Positions 53,889 to 62,525 are shown, numbered from the stretch's first letter. The stretch is 64,000 bases of DNA from Paracraurococcus lichenis (GCF_030657435.1 NZ_JAUTWS010000014.1:100270-164269), one strand, 5' to 3'. Notes: generated by a model not told the origin, from the sequence alone. Numbers and translations: made by a program.

Positions 53889-54803
53889 TCAGCGCCCGAT
53901 GGACAGCTCGCCCGGCATCCCCTTCAGCGTCCGGCCCGGCCGCACGGTGGCGATCAGGATCGCCAGCGTCACGGCATAGGGCGCGGCGTAGAACAGGTAG
54001 TAGCCCCAGGTGATGCCGATGGTCTGCAGGCTCGGCCCGAGCGCGCCGGCCGCGCCGAAGAGCAGCGCGGCGGTGATGCAACGCACCGGGTTCCAGCGGG
54101 CGAAGACCACCAGCGCCACCGCCATCAGGCCCTGGCCGCTGGACAGGCCCTCGTTCCAGCTCGCGGGATAGCAGAGCGAGAGGAAGGCGCCGCCGATGCC
54201 GGCCAGCGCGCTGCCGGCCGCCGTCGCCAGGAAGCGCATGCGCCCGACCGGCAGGCCGAGGGCGCGCGCGGCGTCCTCGCTCTCGCCGACGATCCGCACG
54301 CGGAGCCCGAGCCGCGTCGCGCGGAACATCCAGGCCATGGCGAAGGCGGCGGCGATGCCGAGGAAGAGGAGCGGGCTGACGGCGAGCGCGTTTTGCAATT
54401 GCGGGCTCTCGGCCCAGGCGCCGAGCGGGATGTTCGGCAGCAGCGGCGCCGAGGGCTGGACATAGGGCTTGCCGAAGAAGAAGGCGAGGCCGGTGCCCGC
54501 CAGCATGATGGCGATGCCCATGGCGACGTCGTTGACGCCCTTCAGGCCGCAGACCGCGCCGTGCACGCCGCCGATGGCCATGCCCGCGAGCATGGCGGCC
54601 AGCACGCCGAGCCAGGGGCTGTCGGTCTCGTAGCTGACGGCATAGGCGATCATGGCGCCGAAGACCATGACGCCCTCATTGCCCAGGTTGATCCGCCCGG
54701 CGCGCTCGGTCAGGCATTCACCGAGCGAGACGAAGAGGAAGGGCGTGCTGACGCGGAGCGCGCCGCCGAGCATGGCGACGAGGACGGTGGCGATCGCGTC
54801 CAT
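53889..54803 (-). CDS. BMP-type ABC transporter permease, second subunit
   Basis: A 304-residue permease of the branched-chain-like/BMP group, with about eight to nine helices and the typical RINLGNEGVMVFGAM segment near residue 35 and SGQGLMAVALVVFARWNP near residue 225. Paired with the preceding permease; its ATG shares one base with that stop (TGATG). It ends 25 bases before the formamidase start. Confidence 0.9.
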   Translation of the reverse strand: MDAIATVLVAMLGGALRVSTPFLFVSLGECLTERAGRINLGNEGVMVFGAMIAYAVSYETDSPWLGVLAAMLAGMAIGGVHGAVCGLKGVNDVAMGIAIMLAGTGLAFFFGKPYVQPSAPLLPNIPLGAWAESPQLQNALAVSPLLFLGIAAAFAMAWMFRATRLGLRVRIVGESEDAARALGLPVGRMRFLATAAGSALAGIGGAFLSLCYPASWNEGLSSGQGLMAVALVVFARWNPVRCITAALLFGAAGALGPSLQTIGITWGYYLFYAAPYAVTLAILIATVRPGRTLKGMPGELSIGR

Positions 54804-55918
54804 CAGGCCTCCGTCCTCCGCGGCTGGAACCAGGCGAAGCGGCCGAGCAGCGTGTCGCTGGCGAGGATGGCGATGAAGATGAAGCCCTGCAGCACCAGGA
54901 CCGTCGCATCCGGCAGGTCCATCCGCCGCTGCAGCAGGCCGCCCGCGGCGCCGAGCCCGCCGAGCAGCACCGCCATCGGGATGATGGCGAGCGGGTTGTG
55001 GCGGGCGAGGAAGGCGATGAGGATGCCCGACCAGCCATAGCCGGCGATGAGCGAGGCATTGGCCCGGCCATGCACCGCCGCAACCTCGACCATGCCGGCG
55101 AGGCCGGCGCAGGCGCCGCCGAGCAGGCAGGCGCCGATCATGAGGCGCTCGACCGGCAGGCCCTGCAACTGCGCCGCCCGCAGGTTGCCGCCGGTGACGC
55201 GCCCGGCGAAGCCGAGCGCGGTGCGCGCGATCAGCACCCAGGCGCCGATGCAGGCGAGCAGGCCGAGCAGCAGGCCGGGATGCACGTCGGTGCCCGGCAG
55301 CTTCGGCAGCATGAGCTCGTCGCCGAGGCCCCAGGTGGAGGGCTTGTTGAGGCTCGCCGGGTCGCGCAGCAGCCCCTCGACCAGGTGGTTGAAGAGCGCG
55401 ATGCCGATATAGGCGAGGACGAGGGAGGCGATGGTCTCGTTCACCCCGCGCCGCGCCCGGAGCCAGCCGGAGAGGCCGATCCAGGCGGCGCCGGCCGCCA
55501 TGCCGGCGAGGGCCATGACCACCCAGACGAGGAGCGCGGGCGCGCCGAGGATGGGCAGCGCGGCGGCGATGGCGGCCAGCCCGCCGAGGGCGATCGCCGC
55601 CTCGCCGCCGATGATGACGAGGCCGAGCCGCGCCGGGATGGCGACGCAGAGCGCGGTGAGCAGCAACGGCGCCGCGCGCTGCAGCGTGTTCTGCAGGGAG
55701 AACCAGGAGCCGAAGGCGCCGCGCCAGACGAGCTCGACGAACTCGGCCGGCGAGCGGTCGAGGGCGAGGAGGAAGAGCGCGAAGCCCGCGAAGGCGGCCA
55801 GCAGGGCGAGCAGCGGGGCGAGCCCCGCCTCGGCCGCCCGCCGCCAGGGATACCAGCGATCGACGGGCGCGACATCCGCGCCCGAGATCGCGCCGACCGC
55901 CTCGGCCGCGCTGCTCAT
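54803..55918 (-). CDS. BMP-type ABC transporter permease, first subunit
   Basis: A 371-residue permease with about ten helices. Family segments include LVIIGGEAAIALGGLAAIAA, GVNETIASLVLAYIGIALF and GYGWSGILIAFLARHNPLAI. Starts ATG 55918, seven bases after the binding-protein stop. It forms the membrane channel with the following permease. Confidence 0.9.
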   Translation of the reverse strand: MSSAAEAVGAISGADVAPVDRWYPWRRAAEAGLAPLLALLAAFAGFALFLLALDRSPAEFVELVWRGAFGSWFSLQNTLQRAAPLLLTALCVAIPARLGLVIIGGEAAIALGGLAAIAAALPILGAPALLVWVVMALAGMAAGAAWIGLSGWLRARRGVNETIASLVLAYIGIALFNHLVEGLLRDPASLNKPSTWGLGDELMLPKLPGTDVHPGLLLGLLACIGAWVLIARTALGFAGRVTGGNLRAAQLQGLPVERLMIGACLLGGACAGLAGMVEVAAVHGRANASLIAGYGWSGILIAFLARHNPLAIIPMAVLLGGLGAAGGLLQRRMDLPDATVLVLQGFIFIAILASDTLLGRFAWFQPRRTEA

Positions 55919-55925
55919 GCCGGCC

Positions 55926-57044
55926 TCAGGCGATCGCGCCGATGACGCCCTCGACCAGCCAGTTGGTCGATTCCAGCTCGATCGCCGTCTCGGGCAGCGC
56001 CTTGCCCTCGGGCACCACCACAGTGCCCTTGTTGTCGCGGAGCGGGCCGCGGAAGGCGGCGAAGCCGCCCTTCATGATCTCGGCCTTGACCTTGTCGGCG
56101 CGCTCCTTCGCCGCGGCCGGGACCGCCGGGCCATAGGGCGACATCTTCACGAAGCCCTCGGCGATGCCGCCGCGGACGAAATTGCCCGGCGCCCGGCCGG
56201 CCTGCATGTCCTTGGCGAAGGCCTCGTAGACCTTGATCCAGTTCCACTCGGCGCCGGTCAGATAGCCTTTCGGCGCGAGCTTGGCCTGGTTGGCATGGTA
56301 GCCGCAGGTGAACATGCCGCGCCGCTCGGCGGTCTCGATCACCACCTTCGGGCCGTCGACATGGCAGGTGACGACATCGACGCCCTGACCGGCGAGGCTG
56401 TTGGTCGCCTCCGCCTCCTTGACCGGCATGGACCACTCGCCGGTGAAGATGACCTGCACGGTGATGGAGGGATCGACCGAGCGGGCGCCGAGCAGGAAGC
56501 TGTTCACGTTGACCAGCACCTGCGGGATGGGCTTGGCCGCGACGAAGCCGAGCTTCTTGGTCTTCGTCGCATGCGCGGCGACGATGCCGTTGAGGTACTG
56601 GCCCATGCCGATATAGCCGAAATAGCTGCCCGTGTTCATCGGGTGCTTGCCCTGCTGCCAGAGCCCGCCGCAGTGGCGGAACTCGACCTTCGGGTACTTG
56701 GCGGCGACGCGCAGCATGTAGGGGTCGAAATAGCCGAAGGAGGTCGGGAAGAGCAGCGTCGCGCCGTCGAGCTTGATCATGCTCTCCATGGTGCGCTCGA
56801 CATCTGCCGTCTCGGCGACCTTCTCCTCCTCGACGACCTTGATGTCCTTCAGCTTCTTCAGCGCGGCGGCGGCCTCGGCATGCGCCTGGTTGTAGCCGTA
56901 GTCGTCCTTCGGGCCGACATAGATGAAGCCGATGGTGGTGGTCGCGGCCGCGGCGGGCCGGGGCAGGCCGAGAGCGAGGGCGGGCGCGGCGAGGGCGGCG
57001 CCCTGGAGCAGGCGGCGGCGGGGCATCGGCTCGTCGAGGGGCAT
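55926..57044 (-). CDS. BMP-family ABC transporter substrate-binding protein
   Basis: A 372-residue periplasmic binding protein of the BMP (basic membrane protein) family, whose characterised members bind nucleosides or related purines. Twin-arginine-type leader (PRRRLLQGAALAAPALALG), then TTIGFIYVGPKDDYGYNQAH, TLLFPTSFGYFDPYM, FGYIGMGQYLNGIVAAH and GVDVVTCHVDGP. Start ATG 57044 follows GGGAGAG. First gene of the operon that continues with two permeases, formamidase, biuH and the ATPase. Divergent from a Tsx-like porin gene. Confidence 0.9.
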   Translation of the reverse strand: MPLDEPMPRRRLLQGAALAAPALALGLPRPAAAATTTIGFIYVGPKDDYGYNQAHAEAAAALKKLKDIKVVEEEKVAETADVERTMESMIKLDGATLLFPTSFGYFDPYMLRVAAKYPKVEFRHCGGLWQQGKHPMNTGSYFGYIGMGQYLNGIVAAHATKTKKLGFVAAKPIPQVLVNVNSFLLGARSVDPSITVQVIFTGEWSMPVKEAEATNSLAGQGVDVVTCHVDGPKVVIETAERRGMFTCGYHANQAKLAPKGYLTGAEWNWIKVYEAFAKDMQAGRAPGNFVRGGIAEGFVKMSPYGPAVPAAAKERADKVKAEIMKGGFAAFRGPLRDNKGTVVVPEGKALPETAIELESTNWLVEGVIGAIA

Positions 57045-57173
57045 CGGTCGCTCTCCCAGGGCTCCGGCGGCAGGCCGGCATGGGACGGGATCAGCAACCC
57101 TCGTGCCAGCACCGCATCGGGCGGCGGCGCCTGGATCGGTGCCGGGTGCTGCCTGGAATTCGGGCAACGGCGT

Positions 57174-57218
57174 GTTTCAAAACATGTTTATATCACATAA
57201 AATTGTGGCACATTTGTT
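57174..57218. promoter_or_regulatory. AT-rich divergent promoter region, BMP operon / Tsx-like gene
   Basis: A strikingly AT-rich island in GC-rich surroundings, between the divergent binding-protein and porin genes (starts at 57044 and 57305). It includes CATGTTTATATC at 57183-57194 and a TGTG-G-CACA palindrome slightly downstream. It probably holds both promoters and an operator. A similar CATGT..TTTATATC string lies upstream of metK on the other strand. Confidence 0.45.
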
Positions 57219-57304
57219 GCCCTCACCTGGGCCGGCGCAGCGCTGCGCCGCGGCCCCGGGCCTGTCCGGGCCGGCACGCATCCCTCGGGGGAAGGATCTT
57301 GTCG

Positions 57305-58180
57305 ATGCGGATAGTCTCCACTGCGCTCCTCGCCGCGGCCCTGCTGGCCGCACCGCTCACCGCCTTCGCGCAAAGCGAGACCGAGGAGGCCGCGACGCCC
57401 GGCTTCGACGACACCTCGGCCGAGTACCGCTACGGCCCGAATTACCGCGAGCCGGGGATCCGCGGCATGGTGCCGAAGCACATCGTGACGCTGACCTATG
57501 TCGACGGCGGCAAGATGTGGAGCAACTTCGTCAACATGGACGTGCTCTTCTCCGCCGACAACGACCCGACGGGCAGCCAGGGCAAGCACGGCAACCAGGC
57601 GGTCGAGTTCTACGGCCTCTATCGCGGCGACCTCAGCCTGAACATGGCCACCCGCAGCACGATGTTCAGCCTGAACCCGGTGCTGCGCGACGTCTCCTTC
57701 CAGGTCGGCTTCGACGGCAACACCAAGAACACGGAATTCGCCTCCTCCAAGAAGCTGCTGGTGGTCGGCCCGAACTTCCACTTCAACACGCCGGGCTTCC
57801 TCAACATCGCCCTGCACTTCTCGAAGGAGTGGAACAACAACGGCATCGTGGACAAGCCGGTCACCTTCGACCCGGCCTTCGAGGCCGAGATGGTCTGGGC
57901 CATCCCGCTCGCCTTCACCGGCCTGCCGCTGAACTTCCAGGGCTTCTTCAACGTCGTCGGGCCGAAGGGCAAGGACGGCTTCGGGGCGGGCACCAAGACC
58001 GAGGTGCTGACCGAGCCGCGCCTGACCCTCGATCTCGGCGCGCTCGCCTTCGACAAGCCGCACAAGCTCGACGTCTCGCTCGGCTACCAGTACTGGCTGA
58101 ACAAGTTCGGCAACAACCACGAGACGGTGCCGGGCGCGCTCGCCAGCACGGTCTTCGTCGCCGCCCGCTACCACTTCTGA
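57305..58180 (+). CDS. Tsx-like outer-membrane nucleoside channel protein
   Basis: A 291-residue outer-membrane protein. Signal peptide (ALLAAALLAAPLTAFA), alternating beta-strand pattern, and an aromatic C-terminus (VAARYHF) typical of barrel proteins recognised by BamA. The segment HIVTLTYVDGGKMWSNFVN and a late LSLGYQYWLN-like strand fit the Tsx/OmpK family of nucleoside-specific channels. Divergent from a BMP-type importer operon, so the two probably form one uptake route across both membranes. Family assignment is from pattern, not from a search. Confidence 0.7.
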   Translation: MRIVSTALLAAALLAAPLTAFAQSETEEAATPGFDDTSAEYRYGPNYREPGIRGMVPKHIVTLTYVDGGKMWSNFVNMDVLFSADNDPTGSQGKHGNQAVEFYGLYRGDLSLNMATRSTMFSLNPVLRDVSFQVGFDGNTKNTEFASSKKLLVVGPNFHFNTPGFLNIALHFSKEWNNNGIVDKPVTFDPAFEAEMVWAIPLAFTGLPLNFQGFFNVVGPKGKDGFGAGTKTEVLTEPRLTLDLGALAFDKPHKLDVSLGYQYWLNKFGNNHETVPGALASTVFVAARYHF

Positions 58181-58187
58181 GCGGCCG

Positions 58188-58216
58188 GGCCGGGGCAGCC
58201 TGCCGGCGCCCCGGCC
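58188..58216 (+). terminator. GC-rich hairpin after the Tsx-like gene
   Basis: Perfect 9-bp arms GGCCGGGGC and GCCCCGGCC separated by 11 bases, starting eight bases after the stop codon. Likely terminator; no T-run. Confidence 0.6.
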
Positions 58217-58730
58217 GCGCGCGCGGCGCCGGCCGGGCGCGCAAAGAGCATATCCCGCTGGCAATTGGCGCCGGAATTCAGGGCAGCCCGCGGCAGCCCT
58301 GAAGCATTCTCGCAATGATCCTGCGGCGCGGGAATGCTCCGGGCTGCACCCGGTTTCCCTGGATGGCGATTTGTCCTGGCAGGGACCGAGACGCGGTGGT
58401 GGACGCGCCTGTCATGCGAGGGCGGGGCGGCCCCGGATCCGCCGGCGCCCGCTCGGCGCCAGGTGAGGCTGCGGCTGATACGCGGCGAGGCCGCCGCTCC
58501 GGGCTTACGCGGTGGGTTGTTCCGCCGGTCCAGACCCTCGGACCCGGGCGAGGCACAGTCATGCCTGGTCGCCCGCGGACATGAGGGAAGCTCTGCCTGA
58601 AACATTTTGCGTCCCGCAGCGAGAACCCGCATCGACCGCATCGGTTCTGCCTCTGTCCTGCCCGTGAGCGTATCGGCCCATCCGCGTCGCCGGATGTGCG
58701 GGGCAGGACCCGCAGACGGGGAGGAAGAAC
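58217..58730. other. Gene-free intergenic stretch
   Basis: Over 500 bases without a supportable gene. It contains a 40-nt hairpin repeat at 58301-58340 and, near its end, presumably the promoter of the small secreted protein gene at 58731. No transposase fragment or structured RNA could be recognised in the remainder. Confidence 0.5.
58301..58340. repeat. 40-nt hairpin repeat
   Basis: Starts GAAGCATTCTCGC and ends GCGGGAATGCTCC, exactly 40 nt, with arms that pair except for one or two mismatches. Same family as 19661, 30951 and 63956. No 49-nt partner hairpin is next to it. Confidence 0.75.
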
Positions 58731-59087
58731 ATGAGGAGCATCACATCCGGGATGATCGCCGCGACGCTCGCGGCGGCGGTCCTCGCCGCGCCTGCGGCTC
58801 TGGCGCAGCAGCAGGACCAAGGGGCGAGCGCGCGTCATGGGCAGGTCCAGCCCTCCCCCGAGGCGAAGGAGCACCTCGGGCAGGAGATCCGACTGTCCGA
58901 GGTTCCGCCGATGGTCCTGCAGGCGGCGCAGCGCGAACTCGGGGCGCCGGTCACGCGGGCGGAGAAGATGACCATCTACACCCGCCCGGTCTACGAACTG
59001 GCGGGCAAGAACGCCTCCGGTCAGGAGGTGAAAGTCAAGGTGAACGATGACGGCACCATTCTGCCGAGCGGAACCGAGCGCCGCTGA
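58731..59087 (+). CDS. Small secreted protein with PepSY-like domain
   Basis: A 118-residue protein with a Sec signal (MIAATLAAAVLAAPAALA) and a single small domain, residues about 55-112: EVPPMVLQAAQRELG, then KMTIYTRPVYELAGKNASG and KVKVNDDGTIL. That pattern is like a PepSY/periplasmic inhibitor domain (helix followed by strands ending in a DG turn). Function unknown. Start ATG 58731 follows GGGGAGGAAG. Stand-alone gene. Confidence 0.7.
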   Translation: MRSITSGMIAATLAAAVLAAPAALAQQQDQGASARHGQVQPSPEAKEHLGQEIRLSEVPPMVLQAAQRELGAPVTRAEKMTIYTRPVYELAGKNASGQEVKVKVNDDGTILPSGTERR

Positions 59088-59498
59088 CTGACCGCCCAGG
59101 CGGCGGTCCGATCTCGGGTGGCCCCGGCGTCGGAGCCAGCGCCGGGTGCATCGCCGTTCGGCCAGGCCGGGCAGCCACGTTCCATGATGGCTTCGCCGCG
59201 CACTCCGGGGTCCGCGCCCGCTGTGGTCAACCGCCATGCAAGAACGCCTGCCTGGCAGGCTGCCGGGTTCCTGTCCGGCCTGGAAGCGGCGCCTCTGGCG
59301 GACATGACAGGGTTCAGTCCGTTCGGCCGCGACCGGGCCGTCCTGCTGCCGCCGGACGCCAGGGACTGGCTGCCCGCGGACGACGCGGCGCATGTCGTGA
59401 TGGCGGCGGTGGAGCGTGGTCCGCCCGGCGCCGTCGCGGCGCGGGCGGTGACGGCGTGGCCCCTACCGGCCCGCCGGATCGGGCGACGCACCGCGGGA
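59088..59498. other. Intergenic stretch holding a transposase remnant
   Basis: About 410 bases between the small secreted protein gene and trmB (convergent). The centre is the IS1182-like fragment at 59304; the rest has no recognisable gene or repeat. Confidence 0.5.
59304..59427 (+). pseudogene. IS1182-like transposase N-terminal remnant
   Basis: ATG 59304 opens MTGFSPFGRDRAVLLPPDAR, then DWLPADDAAHVVMAAVER, the N-terminal block of IS1182-type transposases. The match stops after about 40 residues. Upstream, TTCCTGTCCGGCCTGG is shared with the minus-strand fragment at 23970-24104, so both come from the same element type and keep the same 5' end. Confidence 0.65.
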
Positions 59499-60209
59499 TC
59501 ACCGCCGGAGCAGGCGCCAGTAGAGCGGATGGCGGCCCTCCCGCAGCGCCTTGGCCTCGTAGCGGGTGGGCGGCCAGCCCTCGGGCCGGGCCGTGGCCGG
59601 TGGCGGAACGTCGAAGAGGTCCTGCGCCGCCATGACCTCGGCGGTCCAGGCCTGGTAGGTCGGGTCGTCGGTGGCGATCCGCCACTCCCCGCCCGGCCGC
59701 AGCACCCGCGCCACCACCGGCAGCAGCGCCGGATGGACGAAGCGCCGCTTGGCGTGCCGCGCCTTGGGCCAGGGATCGGGGAACATCAGGAAGAGCCGGT
59801 CCAGCGAGGCCGGCGGCAGCAGTCCGAGCAGGTGCCGCGCATCCTGCGGCCAGAGCCGGAGGTTGGGCGGCAACGGCCCGGTCGCCTCCTCCCCCTCCTC
59901 CACCAGGCGGGAGAGCAGGGAGCAGAGGCCGTTCTCGAAGACCTCGGAGGCGATGTACCCGACCCGCGGGTTGGCCTCGACATGCGCCAGCGCATGCTCC
60001 CCGCCGCCGAAGCCGACCTCGAGCCAGAGCGCCTCGACGGGGATGGCGAAGGCGGCGCGCGGGTCGGTGGCCCCGGCGGGCGAGAGGCGCAGGCGGGGCA
60101 GGGTCTCGTCCAGCAGACGCTGCTGGCGCGGGCGGAGGGGATGGCTGCGGCGGCGGCCGTAGAGGCGGTCGGGCACGCCCTCGGCGAGGGGGGGACGATC
60201 AGCGGTCAT
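59499..60209 (-). CDS. trmB: tRNA (guanine-N7-)-methyltransferase
   Basis: A 236-residue methyltransferase that makes m7G46 in tRNA. Motifs: LWLEVGFGGGEHALAHVE (SAM site), YIASEVFENGLCSLL, LFLMFPDPWPKARHAKRRF (catalytic and tRNA-binding region), GGEWRIATDDPTYQAW. The N-terminus RLYGRRRSHPLRPRQ is typical. Start ATG 60209. It is downstream of metK on the same strand, separated by a three-hairpin element. Confidence 0.95.
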   Translation of the reverse strand: MTADRPPLAEGVPDRLYGRRRSHPLRPRQQRLLDETLPRLRLSPAGATDPRAAFAIPVEALWLEVGFGGGEHALAHVEANPRVGYIASEVFENGLCSLLSRLVEEGEEATGPLPPNLRLWPQDARHLLGLLPPASLDRLFLMFPDPWPKARHAKRRFVHPALLPVVARVLRPGGEWRIATDDPTYQAWTAEVMAAQDLFDVPPPATARPEGWPPTRYEAKALREGRHPLYWRLLRR

Positions 60210-60226
60210 GCGGCGATGTACGCCAG

Positions 60227-60365
60227 GTGGGAGGGGAGGGAACTCCCCTCCCACACCCACCCTACCTTTTTCTGTGGGTTTGCAGGTTCAACCTGCAGAC
60301 TCGGAGAAAAAGGAGGTTGTGGGGGGTGCAGGGGGGAGAAGGAGTTCCCTCCTTCTCCCCCCTGC
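60227..60365 (-). repeat. Three-hairpin intergenic element, full copy (minus sense)
   Basis: In minus sense it begins two bases after the metK stop with a perfect 17-bp hairpin (arms 60328-60344 and 60349-60365, loop GGAA in minus sense). The central inverted repeat with CCTTTTTCTCCGAGT / AGAAAAAGG ends follows, then a perfect 12-bp hairpin (arms 60227-60238 and 60243-60254, loop TTCC in minus sense) before trmB. Same plan as at 15394 and 52709. Confidence 0.85.
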
Positions 60366-60367
60366 CA

Positions 60368-61555
60368 TCACCGCCCGAAGGCGCGCTTCAGCTCGGGCGC
60401 CAGGATATCCGTGCGCTCCCAGGTGAAGGTATCGGCCTTGAGGTCCGGCGCCTGGCCGAAATGGCCATAGGCGCTGGTCACCGCATAGATCGGCCGGTTC
60501 ATGCGCAGCATCTCGCGGATGCCGCGCGGGGAGAGGTTCACCATCTCCTGCACCACGGAGGCGAGCTTCACCTCGTCGATGTCCTTGCCCGTGCCGTGCA
60601 GGTCGAAATAGACCGAGAGCGGCTTGGAGACGCCGATGGCGTAGGAGACCTGGATGGTGCAGCGATCGGCGAGGCCCGCCGCCACCACGTTCTTCGCCAC
60701 GTAGCGCGCGGCATAGGCCGCCGAGCGGTCGACCTTGGTCGGGTCCTTGCCGCTGAAGGCGCCGCCGCCATGCGGGGCCGCACCGCCATAGGTGTCGACG
60801 ATGATCTTGCGGCCCGTGAGGCCGGTGTCGCCGTCCGGCCCGCCGATGACGAACTTGCCCGTGGGGTTGACGTAGAACTCGGGCTCCGGCGGGAACCAGC
60901 CGGCCGGCAGCACCTCCTTCACGATCGGGCGGATGAGCTCCTTGATCTCGGCCTGCTCCAGGCCCTCGGCATGCTGGGTGGAGACGACGACGCAGGTGAC
61001 GCCGACCGGCTTGCCGTCCACGTAGCGCAGCGTCACCTGGGACTTCGCATCGGGCTCGAGCCCCTTGGCGCGGGCGTCGCCGGCCTTCCGGTACTGCGCC
61101 ATCTTGCGCAGGATCTGGTGGGCGTAGAGCAGCGGCGCGGGCATCAGGTCGGGCGTCTCGTTCGTCGCGTAGCCGAACATGATGCCCTGGTCGCCGGCGC
61201 CCTCGTCCTTGTTGCCGGCGGCATCCACGCCGACCGCGATGTCGGCGGACTGGCCATGCAGGTAGTTCTGGAACTCGGCATGCCGCCAGGAGAAGCCTTC
61301 CTGGTCGTAGCCGATGTCCTTCACCGCGGCGCGGACCTTCTCCTCGAGCCCCTGCATCACGCTGTCGGGGCCGCGCACCTCGCCGGCGAGGATGATGCGG
61401 TTGGTGGTGACGAGCGTCTCGCAGGCAACGCGGGCATAGGGATCGGCGGCCAGGTAGGCGTCGATGACGGTGTCCGAGATCCGGTCGGCGACCTTGTCGG
61501 GATGGCCCTCCGAGACGGATTCAGACGTGAAAAGGTATTCGCCCTTGTCGCGCAT
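60368..61555 (-). CDS. metK: S-adenosylmethionine synthetase
   Basis: A 395-residue enzyme making SAM from methionine and ATP. It begins with [20 protein letters not shown], carries [16 protein letters not shown] and the P-loop-like [16 protein letters not shown], and ends normally. Start ATG 61555 matches the family; the in-frame extension upstream is leader sequence. The 193-base upstream gap has an AT-rich island but no riboswitch that I could recognise. trmB and a repeat element follow. Confidence 0.97.
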   Translation of the reverse strand: MRDKGEYLFTSESVSEGHPDKVADRISDTVIDAYLAADPYARVACETLVTTNRIILAGEVRGPDSVMQGLEEKVRAAVKDIGYDQEGFSWRHAEFQNYLHGQSADIAVGVDAAGNKDEGAGDQGIMFGYATNETPDLMPAPLLYAHQILRKMAQYRKAGDARAKGLEPDAKSQVTLRYVDGKPVGVTCVVVSTQHAEGLEQAEIKELIRPIVKEVLPAGWFPPEPEFYVNPTGKFVIGGPDGDTGLTGRKIIVDTYGGAAPHGGGAFSGKDPTKVDRSAAYAARYVAKNVVAAGLADRCTIQVSYAIGVSKPLSVYFDLHGTGKDIDEVKLASVVQEMVNLSPRGIREMLRMNRPIYAVTSAYGHFGQAPDLKADTFTWERTDILAPELKRAFGR

Positions 61556-61690
61556 GGCGTCGTTCGTCCTCTTGTCGCGCGGGGACACCGGCGGGCCCCG
61601 GCCTGGCCTCACCGGCGGGGGTGCGGGCTGCGCCGCGCACCCCACCCGGTCCCCGGCTGTTTCGCAGCCAAGGTGGAGGGGGTCAAGGCC

Positions 61691-61717
61691 AAAGATATAA
61701 AGACATGCTTATGTGGT
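61691..61717 (-). promoter_or_regulatory. AT-rich metK promoter/operator candidate
   Basis: In minus sense this reads CCACATAAGCATGTCTTTAT then ATCTTT, an imperfect inverted repeat (ACATAAGC against CTTTATAT), about 140 bases before the metK start. Promoters of SAM-cycle genes in proteobacteria can be bound by the ArsR-type regulator SahR at AT-rich palindromes; whether this is such a site is a guess. Confidence 0.35.
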
Positions 61718-61748
61718 GGAACAGCCTGCTCGCCATCCCGCGGGGGTG

Positions 61749-62525
61749 TCAGGCCATGCCGAGCACATGCTTCATGTCGTAGAGCCCTGGCGCCTTGCCC
61801 TGCAGCCAGAGCGCGGCGCGCACCGCCCCCGTTGCATAGACCCGTCGGTCGAAACTGCGATGGGTCAACGCGATGTGCTCGGAGGCCGCGGCGAAGAGCA
61901 GCGTGTGCTCGCCCACCACCTGCCCGCCGCGCAACGCGGCGAAGCCGATGCTGCCGGTCCCGCGCGCGCCGGTATGGCCGTCCCGCCCGCTCTCGGTCCC
62001 GGCCGCCTCCAGCGTCGTGCCGCGGCCGCGCGCCACGGCCCGCCCCAGCGCGACGGCGGTGCCGGAGGGGGCGTCCACCTTCTGCCGGTGGTGCATCTCG
62101 ACGATCTCGGCGTCGTACTGCTCCGGCGGCAGGGCGGCGGCCATGCGCTCGGCGATCGCCAGGAAGAGGTTCACGCCGGGGGCGAAATTGGCGGCGTAGA
62201 CGATCGGGACCTGCCGCGCCGCCGCGGCCACCGCCGCCTCCTGCTCCGCCGAGAGGCCGCTGGTGCCGAGCACGAAGGGCCTGCCGGCCGCGGCCGCGGC
62301 CGCGACATGCGCCGCCGCGGCGGAGGCATGGGTGAAGTCGATGACCACGTCGCTCGCGGCGAAGAGGGCGCCGATGTCCGGCAGCACGGGCGCCGGCAGC
62401 CCCGCCGCCGCGCCGGCCTCGCGGCGCGTGCCGCCGGCGAGCGCGGCGCCGGCCGCGAGCGCCTCCTCGGCCAGCAGGCGGCCCATGCGGCCGGCGATGC
62501 CGGCGATGCCGATGCGGACGGGCAT
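61749..62525 (-). CDS. dapB: 4-hydroxy-tetrahydrodipicolinate reductase
   Basis: A 258-residue enzyme of lysine/diaminopimelate synthesis. Nucleotide motif IGIAGIAGRMGRLLAE, FVLGTSGLSAEQEAAV, and the catalytic EIVEMHHRQKVDAPSGTA block with His pair and Lys. The C-terminus is RSFDRRVYATGAVRAALWL. Start ATG 62525. Upstream of metK on the same strand but separated by about 190 bases, so probably a separate unit. Confidence 0.96.
   Translation of the reverse strand: MPVRIGIAGIAGRMGRLLAEEALAAGAALAGGTRREAGAAAGLPAPVLPDIGALFAASDVVIDFTHASAAAAHVAAAAAAGRPFVLGTSGLSAEQEAAVAAAARQVPIVYAANFAPGVNLFLAIAERMAAALPPEQYDAEIVEMHHRQKVDAPSGTAVALGRAVARGRGTTLEAAGTESGRDGHTGARGTGSIGFAALRGGQVVGEHTLLFAAASEHIALTHRSFDRRVYATGAVRAALWLQGKAPGLYDMKHVLGMA

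Noticed and set aside
61556..61748. SAM-II or SAM/SAH riboswitch upstream of metK
   Set aside because: I looked for the short pseudoknot patterns of these classes and saw none. Only an AT-rich promoter-like island is present. A covariance-model search would settle it.
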